A DNA stretch of 38,808 nucleotides from Thermoanaerobaculia bacterium (GCA_030429235.1 JAUIDB010000034.1:1-38808); one strand, 5' to 3'. Positions 16,616 through 24,911 are shown, numbered from the stretch's first letter. The notes: generated from the sequence alone by a model not told the origin. Numbers and translations are program-made.

Positions 16616-16900
16616 CTACTCGAGCGAGAGATCGAGCCTCAGTCCCAGGGCTCGAGCCCCGGCGCGAAGGAACCGAACCGTCGGGTTGCTGGACCAGCGT
16701 TCGGCCTGGGTCACGGCCTGCTGCGACCAAGCGAGCCGGGAGCCCATCTCGCGCTGCGTGACGCCGGCACTCTCTCGTGTCTGGCGCAGCAGATACCCGG
16801 CTGGATCCTCTTCCCAGGGCGGAAGACGCTGCCAGCGTCGCAGAGTCCCCAGCGGCCGGGGACCGACCCTGTGGACGGGGGAGGAACTCGCGGCGGTCAC
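16616..16900 (-). CDS. small XRE-type helix-turn-helix protein
   Basis: 94 residues from a GTG at 16900. Residues about 32-90 form an XRE/Cro-like helix-turn-helix: DPAGYLLRQTRESAGVTQREMGSRLAWSQQAVTQAERWSSNPTV. The recognition-helix region (SQQAVTQAE) is intact. The short proline/arginine-rich N-terminus has no match. Such single-domain proteins are cytosolic DNA-binding regulators and are often the antitoxin or regulator half of a two-gene module, but no partner remains: upstream lies only a VOC gene scrap and repeat, downstream the convergent beta-helix gene. The start codon is uncertain. Confidence 0.65.
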   Translation of the reverse strand: MTAASSSPVHRVGPRPLGTLRRWQRLPPWEEDPAGYLLRQTRESAGVTQREMGSRLAWSQQAVTQAERWSSNPTVRFLRAGARALGLRLDLSLE

Positions 16901-16975
16901 CAGGGTCTACAGCTCAGGTCTCGAGGCAGGGGCGACTCAGGCGGGATGCCCGTGCCCTGGGCCTGATTCCGTAGC

Positions 16976-17051
16976 CCACCGTAGTCCTGGTCGACGCTGG
17001 GGGCACGAACTCGGCACCGGCGGCCAGAGGGCGCTCGTTGACGCTGTCGAA
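16976..17051 (-). pseudogene. scrap of a VOC (glyoxalase-like) gene
   Basis: About 75 bases match the intact VOC gene at 23580-23990 at around four bases in five. The scrap translates on the minus strand as SVNERPLAAGAEFVPPAST, against TVYERALAAGAEVVLPNVH in the intact gene; two single-base gaps shift and restore the frame. Nothing before or after the scrap matches, and it stops next to a GGTACCTGACACC element at 17053. It is therefore a gene remnant left beside a repeat. Confidence 0.65.
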
Positions 17052-17052
17052 G

Positions 17053-17067
17053 GGTACCTGACACCTA
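17053..17067 (+). repeat. dispersed element, diverged copy (TGACACCTAGG)
   Basis: Reads GGTACCTGACACCTA; the right half matches the family core TGACACCTACG. It marks the breakpoint of the VOC gene scrap. The remaining bases to 17225 hold no gene that I can see. Confidence 0.45.
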
Positions 17068-17225
17068 GGGCCGGAGTTGGCCCCAAGGTACGAGAGCCGG
17101 CCTTCCACCCTGGCCCGAGGCCTCTTGGGGCACCGGTCTGCGAGCGGGACGGTAGTCCTCTCCATCGTGACGACCACAGTGACCCCCGTGCCCTCTCGCC
17201 AGCCAGTCGGCGTGATCCGTTTGAG

Positions 17226-19982
17226 CTAGTTCGGTAGCGTAACGTCGAAATCGATCGCCGCCACCTGTTCGGGGGCCTGGCCGATCTTGCGCAAGAAGGG
17301 TAGCCAGCGGGGATCCTCGTGGAGGTTTGCGAGGTAGGGATGGACCGGTGCTCTGATGAGATCAGAGTCACGGTCGTCGACCGCCGCCTCCAGCCACTCG
17401 AAGGCGCGATCGACATCGCCTCGGTAGGCGAGGACGAACGCGATCTGGAATTTGAACTTGTCGTACTTCTCGATCAGCTCTGCCAGCGCCTCGTCGGATT
17501 CGGCGGTGCGCCCGGCCGCGTGGTAAGCCGGAATGCGATTGATCAGTCGAGCGGCTTCCGAGGGCACGAACTCCACCTCGTCGAGTGCCGCCGCTACCTC
17601 ACCCTGGATCAAGAGTACTTCGGAGAGGGCTGAGTGAATCCCTCGCCAGTCCGGTCTGGTTTCCAACACGGCACGCCAGGTATCGATCGCCTCGTCATAG
17701 CGCCCGCTGTGGTATAGGACCGAAGCCAGCGTGGCCCGATGGCCGTCGTTCATCGGATCGCGAGCGACCAGAAACTCGTGGATCTCGACCATGAGGTCCA
17801 TGCGATGGAGAGTCGCAGCCAACAGGCTCGCATTGATGAGGACTTCCGTGTCATGTGGTGCGAAGGCGAGAGCCTTCGAGATATGCCGGGCACCGGTCCG
17901 GAGATCCCGGTCGAAGCTCAGCGCGATGTATCCGAGCTCGCCGTGGGCCATGGCGTTGTTCGGGTCGATCGCCAAAGCCCGATTGGCGGCCTCGCGAGCC
18001 AGACTGAAACCCTCGGTGTGGGAGCTGAAAAAACCGTCGTCGCGCTGGTAGTTGTAGACATTGGCGAGCCAGGCCCAGGTGAACGCGGCATCAGGGTCGA
18101 TGGCGACGGCTTGGCGAAGCAGGTCGACAGCTCGCCGATAGTCCTCGGCAGTCGGGAGCTGGACATGATGACGGGCCTCGAGAACGAGCGCGTAGGCCGC
18201 GGGATCCACCACCTCGGTCGTCGGCGGTTGGCCGACGAGCTCGACCTCGAGCTGGGATACGACCTCTCCGGCGATCTCGTCCTGAATGGCGAAGATGTCA
18301 TCCATCGTCCGGTCGTAGGTTTCGGTCCACCGAGGGCTGTCGGAAGCCACCTCGATCAACTGGGCGGTGATCCGCACCTGGTCGCCGTCGCGGCGCACGC
18401 TGCCCTCGAGCACATGGGCGACGCCGAGGCGGCGAGCGATCTCGGGGATCTGGAGATTCTGACCCTTGAAGGAGAAGGCCGAGGTCCGGGAGGTCACGCG
18501 CAGTTCGGGTATCCGGGTGAGCAGAATGAGCAGTTCCTCGGTGAGGCCGTCGGAGAAGTAGTCCTGGCTGGGGTCCCCGCTCCGGTTCGCGAAGGGAAGT
18601 ACGACGATCGAGCGGGGATCTGGGTCGAGTACCGATGCGGTCGAAGCCTCAGGCTCTGGTGTCTCGGTGGCCGTCACGGAGTGGCGCTGAAGGAGGAGAA
18701 GCCAGAAGCCCAAGAGCACGATGGCCGCCGCCGCGGCCGACCACAGCCATCGAGACACCCGAGAACCGCGTTGGCGTCGGGCGAGGGTTCTGTCCTTGGA
18801 AACCGCGAGGCGAGGCGGCGTCGCCTCGCCATCGAGGAGTGCGGCGAGTGCCGCAGCGACCTCGGCCGCGTCGGAGCATCGCTCCTCGGCGGATTTGATC
18901 AGCAACGACGCGATCAGGTCCGACAGCCCGGACGGAACGTCGAGACCCTCGGGCAGCGGCTCCGGATCGTCGTTGAGGATCGAGTGGATGACGGCCTGTG
19001 CGTTGCCGCCTCGGAACGGGCAATGGCCGACGAGACTCTCGTAGAGCAAGACACCAAGTGCCCAGAGATCGCTCTCGGGCCCCACGTCCTCGCTCTTCGC
19101 GAGTTCCGGTGACATGTAGGAAGGGGTTCCCAAAGACGAGCCGGCGACCGTCAGTCGCGTCGTGCCGCGGAGCCTGGCCAGGCCGAAGTCGAGGATCCTG
19201 ACGCCACCGGCTCTTTCGTCGCCCCGGCTCGACGAGATGGCGGGCGTCAGCATGATGTTGCTCGGTTTGAGATCCCGGTGGACGATCCCGGCGGCGTGGG
19301 CGGCGTCGAGCCCAGCCGCGATCTCGGCCGCGATCCGCACCGCTTCCGGCCACGGCAGGGGACCCTCGTCGAGCCTCTCCTCGAGGGTCTCCCCCTGATA
19401 CAGGGGCATGACCAGATACATCCTGCCGTCGTGGGTCTCGTCGACGTCGTAGACCACGCAGATGTTGGGGTGGTCGAGGCGAGCGTCGGCGCGAGCTTCG
19501 CGCAGAAAGCGAGCCTTGGAGTCTCGGTCCCGGCACAGCTCGGGCGCCAGGAACTTCAGCGCGACCGTACGCTCGAGCCGGCGATCCCGAGCCCGCCACA
19601 CCACCCCCATCGCGCCGCTGCCGATCTGCTCCTCGAGTTTGTATCGATCTGGGCTGCCGGGATCGGCCTCGAGCCAGGAGACGGGTGCGATCAGGCGGTA
19701 GCCGCGGCGCGGAATGGTCTCGATCACGGTCGGTTCGCGAGCATTGTCGTCGAAGGCCTTGCGGAGCTCCCAGATCGCATGCGAGAGCACTTCCTCGGCA
19801 ACGACCGTCTCTGCCCACGCGCTGTCGAGCAGCGCCTCTCGGGTCCTCACCGTGCCGGCGTGCTCGGCGAGGTCGATGAGCACCGCGACCGACTTGGGTT
19901 CGAGCTTGCGCGGTCCGTCTGGACCCTCGATCGTCCGAAGATCCGGACACACCCTCCAGTCGCCAACCCGAAAGTCCCTCAT
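17226..19982 (-). CDS. winged-helix / Ser-Thr kinase / TolB-like / TPR signalling protein
   Basis: 918 residues. Residues 1-102: OmpR/CadC-type winged helix (LEPKSVAVLIDLAEHAG, VLSHAIWELRKAFDD, IETIPRRGYRLIAP). Residues 113-385: Hanks-type kinase with GSGAMG (121-126), Lys143, HRDLKPSN (Asp237), DFG (265-267) and TPSYMSPE, all catalytic residues present. Residues about 412-432: one transmembrane helix. Residues about 455-585: a TolB/FlgO-like domain (SIVVLPFANRSGDPSQDYFSDGL, VLEGSVRRDGDQVRITAQL). The rest is TPR repeats (YALVLEARH..., NRALAIDPNNAMAHGELGYIA). The kinase and DNA-binding domain should face the cytoplasm, with the TolB/TPR part outside. Kinase-TolB-TPR and CadC-TolB-TPR proteins are both known; carrying winged helix and kinase together is less usual. 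No partner gene is adjacent. Confidence 0.93.
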   Translation of the reverse strand: MRDFRVGDWRVCPDLRTIEGPDGPRKLEPKSVAVLIDLAEHAGTVRTREALLDSAWAETVVAEEVLSHAIWELRKAFDDNAREPTVIETIPRRGYRLIAPVSWLEADPGSPDRYKLEEQIGSGAMGVVWRARDRRLERTVALKFLAPELCRDRDSKARFLREARADARLDHPNICVVYDVDETHDGRMYLVMPLYQGETLEERLDEGPLPWPEAVRIAAEIAAGLDAAHAAGIVHRDLKPSNIMLTPAISSSRGDERAGGVRILDFGLARLRGTTRLTVAGSSLGTPSYMSPELAKSEDVGPESDLWALGVLLYESLVGHCPFRGGNAQAVIHSILNDDPEPLPEGLDVPSGLSDLIASLLIKSAEERCSDAAEVAAALAALLDGEATPPRLAVSKDRTLARRQRGSRVSRWLWSAAAAAIVLLGFWLLLLQRHSVTATETPEPEASTASVLDPDPRSIVVLPFANRSGDPSQDYFSDGLTEELLILLTRIPELRVTSRTSAFSFKGQNLQIPEIARRLGVAHVLEGSVRRDGDQVRITAQLIEVASDSPRWTETYDRTMDDIFAIQDEIAGEVVSQLEVELVGQPPTTEVVDPAAYALVLEARHHVQLPTAEDYRRAVDLLRQAVAIDPDAAFTWAWLANVYNYQRDDGFFSSHTEGFSLAREAANRALAIDPNNAMAHGELGYIALSFDRDLRTGARHISKALAFAPHDTEVLINASLLAATLHRMDLMVEIHEFLVARDPMNDGHRATLASVLYHSGRYDEAIDTWRAVLETRPDWRGIHSALSEVLLIQGEVAAALDEVEFVPSEAARLINRIPAYHAAGRTAESDEALAELIEKYDKFKFQIAFVLAYRGDVDRAFEWLEAAVDDRDSDLIRAPVHPYLANLHEDPRWLPFLRKIGQAPEQVAAIDFDVTLPN

Positions 19983-20114
19983 TGGGTCGTTTCCGCTCCT
20001 GCTGTCTCGCCTTTCTAGCGCTCTGCGCTCCGGAGCACGCGAACCACGGCGAGGGGATCCGCCGACTCGGGACGCCTTTGTGAACTCAACAAGCTGATCT
20101 GTATGAGGAGTTTA

Positions 20115-20282
20115 CCCTGTCCCACAGATCTCCCCAAGAACTCCCCGAGGGTTTCCTCAGGACTCTCCGGCAGCTCGCTGCGACGATCGCCGCATCAAAA
20201 CGCAACCGCAGGAGATCACGATGACGCTCACCACCTGTAGCCCACCTTCGGGAACAAGGCTCCAGCCGATGAAAGGGAGACC
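20115..20282 (+). repeat. duplicated leader, copy 1
   Basis: This stretch aligns base for base, with few gaps, to 21987-22153. Both copies contain CCCTGT, then AGATCTCCCC exactly 11 bases on, CGATCGCCGCATC, the ribosome site CGCAGGAGATCACG and an ATGAC start, and continue about 60 bases into the coding region (AGGCTYCAGCC, GAGACC). Copy 1 belongs to the collapsed gene in front of the S8 protease. Confidence 0.75.
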
Positions 20283-20455
20283 ACGGGGGACTCTCAGTGG
20301 GGGGACTCCCTGTGACGGAGGTGCCCACTCTCGATTCATTGGGTCTCGCGGTGTCCAGAGCTCTCAGAGAGTCTCTCGTTCTCCTCACAGGTCAGCCGGG
20401 GCCCTCCCGGAGAACGATGGGCATCAGGAACAACCAGCAAGGAGAACCCACATGA
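20221..20455 (+). pseudogene. collapsed paralogue of the VPTL-tagged repeat protein
   Basis: The stretch starts like the intact gene at 22091: same ribosome site, ATG, then MTLTTCSPPSGTRLQPMKG against MTPDHMQPTFRTRLQPMER. In the next frame (from about 20291) it ends like that gene: LSVGGLPVTEVPTLDSLGLAV against FSVAGLSVIEVPTLSSVSLAV. The roughly 400 residues of repeats between are gone, and the membrane helix after VPTL is garbled (SRALRESLVLL). The remnant is thus both termini of a paralogue joined by a large deletion with a frameshift. Its final TGA overlaps the ATG of the S8 protease. It also supplies the protease's likely promoter and leader. Confidence 0.68.
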
Positions 20456-21921
20456 CTCGTGTTGTCCCTTCCTTCGCTCAACGCATAGCAACCTCCCTTG
20501 CCTTTCTGACTCTTGCGGTCAGCCTTCCGACTCTCGGCGAGGACCGGAGCTCTTCCCGTTCCGCGGTGCTGCCAGAGAGTCCCAGCTCGGATCAGGACGC
20601 TTTCATGATTCTCCTTCGGGAGAAGGCCGATCTGAGTCCAGCCTTCGAGATCCGCGATTGGGACGCACGCGGACGCTTCGTCACCCAGCGCCTCAGAGAG
20701 GTGGCCGATAGATCTCAAGCGGGCCTGCGCGAGATGCTCTCGGCGTCGGGAGCCGACTTCCAGCCCTTCTGGATCGTCAATTCGATCCTCGTCATCGATG
20801 GCGATCCGGCTTTTCTGTCTCAACTGGCGGCGCGGCCCGAGGTGGCCGAGGTTCGCGCTGCGGTGAGCGCCGAGAATCCGGAGCTGGTACCTGGGGAGCG
20901 CCGATCCGCCAACGGGACCATCGAGTGGAACATCGATCACATCGGAGCGCCGGTGCTTTGGTCGATCGGCACCACGGGCGAAGGAATCGTCGTGGCCAAC
21001 CTCGACTCCGGTGTTCACTACATGCATCCTGCCCTGGTGAGCCAGTATCGCGGCAACCTCGGCGACGGCACCTTTGACCACAACTACAACTGGTTCGACG
21101 CCACTGGAGCCAACTGTCCGAGCGAACCGTGTGACGACCCCGCCAGCCCCCACGGCACGTTCACCATGGGTTTCATGGTCGGCGACGACGGGGGTGCGAA
21201 CCAGATTGGCGTAGCACCAGGAGCCCGATGGATCGCCGCGGCCGGGTTTGGTGTCCCAGGCGGCGAGCTGGCGGCCGCACAATGGCTCCTCGCTCCGACC
21301 GACCTGGATGGACAGAACGCGAACCCAGATCTGCGCCCGCATGTGATCAATAACTCCTGGGGCTATCCTCCAGCGAGTTTTCGAGATGCCGTAGTGGCTT
21401 GGGTCGCCGCCGGTATTTTTCCCGCGTTCGCCCCCTCGAACGATGGCCCATCGTGCATGACGACCGTAGATCCCGCGAACTATCCGGAGAGCTATGCCGT
21501 TGGCGCCCACGACATCAACAACAGTCTGGCGGGCTTCTCGGCCAGGGGCCCCTCGCCCTCCGGCATCATCAAACCGGACATCGTCGCGCCGGGTGTCGAC
21601 ATCCGATCCAGCGTGATGGTCGAATTCGAACCCTCCGGCTATACCGTCTGCAATTGTACGTCTGGCTCAGCGCCGCACGTCGCCGGGGCTGTCGCGCTCC
21701 TCTGGTCGGGCAGGCCTGGCCTGATCGGAGACGTTACAGCAACTCGAGCAGCCTTGGACGGCAGCGCCATCGACGTGACGGACCTGAGCTGTGGAGGGAC
21801 TCCTGGGGACAACAACGCCTGGGGAGAAGGACGCCTGGATCTCCTGGCCGCCTTCGGGTTCGTCTTCGCGGACGGCTTCGAGTCCGGCGACATTACGGCA
21901 TGGTCCAGCGGGGCCCCGTAG
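20452..21921 (+). CDS. secreted subtilisin-like (S8) serine protease with DGFESGD tag
   Basis: 489 residues from the ATG at 20452, chosen for the AAGGAG site upstream and the signal peptide that follows (IATSLAFLTLAVSLPTLGE). Residues about 48-140 look like an I9-type propeptide. The catalytic domain has Asp185 (VVANLDSGVHY), His234 (SPHGTFTMG), the oxyanion Asn in HVINNSWG (Asn300/301) and Ser404 in NCTSGSAPHVAG. The serine motif is unusual: subtilases read GTSMAxPHVAG, but here Gly is replaced by Cys and Met-Ala by Gly-Ser. Cys400 and Cys402 flank the site. The protein ends in VFADGFESGDITAWSSGAP. Export and peptidase activity are likely; whether the altered motif affects activity is unknown. 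Confidence 0.92.
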   Translation: MTRVVPSFAQRIATSLAFLTLAVSLPTLGEDRSSSRSAVLPESPSSDQDAFMILLREKADLSPAFEIRDWDARGRFVTQRLREVADRSQAGLREMLSASGADFQPFWIVNSILVIDGDPAFLSQLAARPEVAEVRAAVSAENPELVPGERRSANGTIEWNIDHIGAPVLWSIGTTGEGIVVANLDSGVHYMHPALVSQYRGNLGDGTFDHNYNWFDATGANCPSEPCDDPASPHGTFTMGFMVGDDGGANQIGVAPGARWIAAAGFGVPGGELAAAQWLLAPTDLDGQNANPDLRPHVINNSWGYPPASFRDAVVAWVAAGIFPAFAPSNDGPSCMTTVDPANYPESYAVGAHDINNSLAGFSARGPSPSGIIKPDIVAPGVDIRSSVMVEFEPSGYTVCNCTSGSAPHVAGAVALLWSGRPGLIGDVTATRAALDGSAIDVTDLSCGGTPGDNNAWGEGRLDLLAAFGFVFADGFESGDITAWSSGAP

Positions 21922-21986
21922 GGAAGTCGCCTGTCGACCAGAGAAGGCCGACCAGCAGCCTCTCTCGGTTGGGCCGCCTCCGTTGC

Positions 21987-22153
21987 CCCTGTGCCGAAGA
22001 TCTCCCCAAAACTCCCCTACGGTCCGTCAGGACTTGCCCGCAGCCCCTTGCAACGATCGCCGCATCCAATCGAAACCGCAGGAGATCACGATGACACCTG
22101 ACCACATGCAGCCCACTTTCAGAACGAGGCTTCAGCCCATGGAACGTGGAGAC
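21987..22153 (+). repeat. duplicated leader, copy 2
   Basis: Second copy of the leader described at 20115-20282, in the same orientation. It gives the intact VPTL-tagged gene its upstream region, ribosome site and first 20 codons. The two copies bracket the S8 protease gene. Confidence 0.75.
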
Positions 22154-23533
22154 CGGGTGAGCGCGATGGTCAAGCCGGGTCCACGAACGCCTTTACGAAT
22201 CATGGTGGCCGCGCTGGGGGCTTGTTTCATCGGGACTCTCCCGGCCCTCGTTATTGCCCAGCCTGTCGTACCCATCGGCGGAGAGTTCCAGCTCAACACC
22301 TACACGACCGGCGCGCAGGCGAACGCCTCAGTCAGCTTCTCAGAAGACGGCGGTTTCGTCGCCGTCTGGGAGAGCGAGGGCTCGAGCGGTTCGGACGATT
22401 CGGGTTCGAGCATCCAAGGAAGGCTCTTTGGCCCGGATGGCAGCCCGATCTCAGCTGATTTTCAAGTCAACACCGTGACGGCGGGCAGTCAGACTTCGCC
22501 AGCGGTTGCTATGAACTCGAAGGGGGAGTTCTTCGTGGCATGGGCATACCCGAGGGACGACTTTTCTACGATCCAGGGCCAGGGCTTCGATTCGAACGGC
22601 AACCCGATAGGAAATGAACTGCAAATAGACTCTGGCGCGCCATACTACTGGGCGAACGAACCTTCCGTGGCGTCGGGTCCCGACGGTGGATTCGTCGTGG
22701 TGTGGAGGTCGTACGAGAGCGACTTGGATTCAAACTTTGTTCGTGCCCAACTCATAGACGCTGACTTTCAGCCGGTCGGCGACGGGTTCTCTGTCAGTTC
22801 TGGTGTGCATCCGGCGGTTGCTGTCGGAGGCTCGGGCGACTTTCTCGTCGTCTGGCGGGTAGCATCATGTGACTGTTGGCCACCGCCCCTCGGTCTCCGC
22901 GGCCAAAGCTATGCCTCCGATGGTTCGCCCCTGGGAGAGGAGTTCTTTATCTCTCCTCATGGGCGTCTTCCCGCAGTCGATTTCGGCTCGGACGATCGGT
23001 TCGTCGTCGTGTGGGAAAGCTGGGACTCCATCGGCACGGATGTCGACGGCAGCAGTGTTCAGGGCGCGCTCTTCTCGTCGACAGGTGAACCCATTGGGAG
23101 TGCGTTTCAGGTCAACAGCCTCACGACCGGCAACCAGGGATCGCCTTCGGTCGCCGTGGATCACGACAATGGGTTCGTCGTCGCTTGGCAGGGTGACAGC
23201 AGCTACGGTACCGACACGGACTCAACCAGCGTTCAGGGGCGCCGCTTCGGCCCGGGCGGTGATCCCGAGGGCCCGGAGTTTCAGGTCAATACGTCCACCG
23301 GCGGCCCCCAAGTCGCACCAGTGATCGCGAGTCAGGGAGCCGGTCGTCTACTCGTTGTCTGGTCGAGTGAAGATTCGGCTGGCGACGACAACTCCTCGAC
23401 GAGCATTCAAGGTCAGAGATTTTCAGTGGCTGGGCTCTCTGTGATCGAGGTGCCCACCCTCTCCTCCGTTAGCCTCGCAGTGCTCATGCTGGCGCTTCTA
23501 GTTTCCGGTGTGCGAAGGCTGCGTCTCGGCTGA
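22091..23533 (+). CDS. secreted repeat protein with VPTL (IPTL-CTERM-like) C-terminus
   Basis: 480 residues from the ATG at 22091, which has AGGAG at a good distance and a counterpart in the duplicated leader. A later in-frame ATG (about 22167, MVKPGPRTPLRIMV...) would give a shorter lead to the hydrophobic segment LRIMVAALGACFIGTLPALVIAQP. Residues about 65-445 consist of about six repeats of 50-60 residues built on FQVNTxTxGxQxxPxVAxxxxGGFVVxW and SSxQGxxFxxxGxPxG, probably a beta-propeller. The tail (VIEVPTLSSVSLAVLMLALLVSGVRRLRLG) has the VPTL-hydrophobic-Arg shape of IPTL-CTERM sorting signals, so the protein is exported and then processed or anchored. The binding partner is unknown. Confidence 0.85.
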   Translation: MTPDHMQPTFRTRLQPMERGDRVSAMVKPGPRTPLRIMVAALGACFIGTLPALVIAQPVVPIGGEFQLNTYTTGAQANASVSFSEDGGFVAVWESEGSSGSDDSGSSIQGRLFGPDGSPISADFQVNTVTAGSQTSPAVAMNSKGEFFVAWAYPRDDFSTIQGQGFDSNGNPIGNELQIDSGAPYYWANEPSVASGPDGGFVVVWRSYESDLDSNFVRAQLIDADFQPVGDGFSVSSGVHPAVAVGGSGDFLVVWRVASCDCWPPPLGLRGQSYASDGSPLGEEFFISPHGRLPAVDFGSDDRFVVVWESWDSIGTDVDGSSVQGALFSSTGEPIGSAFQVNSLTTGNQGSPSVAVDHDNGFVVAWQGDSSYGTDTDSTSVQGRRFGPGGDPEGPEFQVNTSTGGPQVAPVIASQGAGRLLVVWSSEDSAGDDNSSTSIQGQRFSVAGLSVIEVPTLSSVSLAVLMLALLVSGVRRLRLG

Positions 23534-23551
23534 TCGATCCGATTCTGGGAA

Positions 23552-23564
23552 GGTGTCTGGCACT
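23552..23564 (+). repeat. dispersed GGTGTCTGGCAC element
   Basis: Reads GGTGTCTGGCACT after CTGGGAA, as at 10280. It fills the 46-base gap between the convergent VPTL-protein and VOC genes. Confidence 0.6.
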
Positions 23565-23579
23565 CTCTCCGCCGGCGAC

Positions 23580-23990
23580 CTACTCCCCAGCGGCGAACGG
23601 ATCGTAGCTGCCCACGCTCCACAGGACGCCCTCGAGGTCCCGAAGGGTGAAGCCGCGCCCGCCGTAGTCCTGGTGGACGTTGGGGAGCACGACCTCGGCC
23701 CCGGCGGCCAGGGCGCGTTCGTAGACGGTATCGGGATCGGTCACGACGAGGTACGCGCTGGCGGTGTTCAGGCCACCGACGGCCGCGGGCGGCTTCTGGA
23801 GCTGGTCGAAGGGTCCGTTGGCGGCCGAGCCGAGCATGATCATCGCGTCGCCGCGTGTCAGCTGGGCGTGAGCGATGGTGCCGTTGGGTCCCTCGTACAC
23901 GGCGTGCGTCTCGAAGCCTAGAGTGGAGCACAGCCAGTCGATGGCGGCGGGGGCGTTGTCGTATCGGTAGGTCGGGATGATCTGGCCCAT
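23580..23990 (-). CDS. VOC-family (glyoxalase/bleomycin-resistance-like) protein
   Basis: 136 residues from the ATG at 23990, with GAGGAGG 5 bases upstream. It has the paired beta-alpha-beta-beta-beta units of vicinal-oxygen-chelate proteins: IIPTYRYDNAPAAIDWLCSTLGFET, then AHAQLTRGDAMIMLGSA, and in the second half SAYLVVTDPDTVYERALAAGAEVV and GGRGFTLRDLEGVLWSVG. It is closest to the PhnB-like branch; members are cytosolic and may bind or modify small molecules. It lies 27 bases downstream of an AraC-family gene on the same strand, so the two probably form an operon in which the regulator senses the compound this protein acts on. A relic of a close paralogue lies at 16976-17051. Confidence 0.9.
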   Translation of the reverse strand: MGQIIPTYRYDNAPAAIDWLCSTLGFETHAVYEGPNGTIAHAQLTRGDAMIMLGSAANGPFDQLQKPPAAVGGLNTASAYLVVTDPDTVYERALAAGAEVVLPNVHQDYGGRGFTLRDLEGVLWSVGSYDPFAAGE

Positions 23991-24017
23991 GGGGTCCTCC
24001 TCTGTGTGGACCCCACT

Positions 24018-24908
24018 CTACGCCGGCGCGAAGGCCGCGTCTTGAACAGAATGGACATCGGTACCAAAGCTGGGCCGCGACGCCGCTTCGAACGCGGTGG
24101 GAGTCAGCCCCGTGTGCCGCTTCACCTCCCGAGAGAGGTGAGCCTGGTCGCTGAATCCACACTGGTACGCCAGGTTCCCCCAGGAGGTGCGGCGCCCGCC
24201 GTCGATCGCTTGGGCGAGCCGCTGGAACCGGGCGAGCCGCGCGATCTCCTTCGGCGGCAGGCCGACTTGGTCCCGGAACAGACGCACCACGTGCTTGTGG
24301 CTGTAGCCCAGCTCGCGGACCAGCCGGCCGATGTCGACGGCTCCGCCCGTCGCCACGATGCGGTCGAGTCCCCAGCCCACGATCCGGGTGCGATCCGTCG
24401 GGTCCTGCAACGCGTCGAGCAGCGCCCGGTCGAGCCGAGCGAATCGGGAGGGCCAGTCGCCGAGCTCGGCCAGGCGCCACGGTAGGTCTCGGTGGGCCCG
24501 GGGGAGGAGGTCGACGACGGGCACGCAGCGCTCGGCCAGCTCGTTCAGAGGCACGCCGAAGAGCAGGCGCGCACCGAGCGGGGTCAGGGACAGCTGCATT
24601 CCGGCCTGGCGCCCGTCGCACAGGCAGTCCGCCCAGCGGCTGTAGACCCCGGCCACGAACCCCCCGCGGTAGCGCCCGCCCCGCTCGGTACCGGAGTCAG
24701 TCACCCGGATCGGTGGTGTGAACTCGATGACGGCGACCACTCCCACGCTGGGGAACTCGCGCCGAAGGAACGGCGTGGGCCGAGTCTCGACGTACCCGGA
24801 GTAGCTGGAGACCCACGATTTCAGCGGCAGCGGCGGCTCGCGTGTCGCCAGCTCCCACCGCCCGCCGTGGGCGGAACCGCCGACCACCGTAGTCGGTCTG
24901 TCGTTCAT
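24018..24908 (-). CDS. AraC-family transcriptional regulator
   Basis: 296 residues. The N-terminal 170 residues form an uncharacterised sensor domain of the kind found in many AraC proteins (PLKSWVSSYSGYVETRP, QAGMQLSLTPLGARLLFGVP, LAERCVPVVDLLP). The C-terminal third is the AraC double helix-turn-helix: VDIGRLVRELGYSHKHVVRLFRDQVGLPPKEIARL and NLAYQCGFSDQAHLSREVKRHTGLTPTAF. It is likely to activate itself and the VOC gene 27 bases downstream. The ATG at 24908 stands immediately after GGAGG with no spacer, and a 6-bp inverted repeat lies just before it, so either initiation is weak or regulated, or the true start is slightly different. Confidence 0.9.
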   Translation of the reverse strand: MNDRPTTVVGGSAHGGRWELATREPPLPLKSWVSSYSGYVETRPTPFLRREFPSVGVVAVIEFTPPIRVTDSGTERGGRYRGGFVAGVYSRWADCLCDGRQAGMQLSLTPLGARLLFGVPLNELAERCVPVVDLLPRAHRDLPWRLAELGDWPSRFARLDRALLDALQDPTDRTRIVGWGLDRIVATGGAVDIGRLVRELGYSHKHVVRLFRDQVGLPPKEIARLARFQRLAQAIDGGRRTSWGNLAYQCGFSDQAHLSREVKRHTGLTPTAFEAASRPSFGTDVHSVQDAAFAPA

Positions 24909-24911
24909 CCT

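Noticed and set aside
17739-19112. A 457-codon plus-strand open frame opposite the kinase gene
   Set aside because: Shadow frame; the minus strand encodes an unbroken five-domain protein.
20392-21510. A 372-codon minus-strand frame opposite the S8 protease
   Set aside because: Shadow; the catalytic triad and signal peptide are on the plus strand.
23413-24621. A 402-codon minus-strand frame spanning the VOC and AraC genes
   Set aside because: It is the wrong frame of two well-supported genes; its Arg/Pro/Ala-rich composition is typical of out-of-frame GC-rich DNA.
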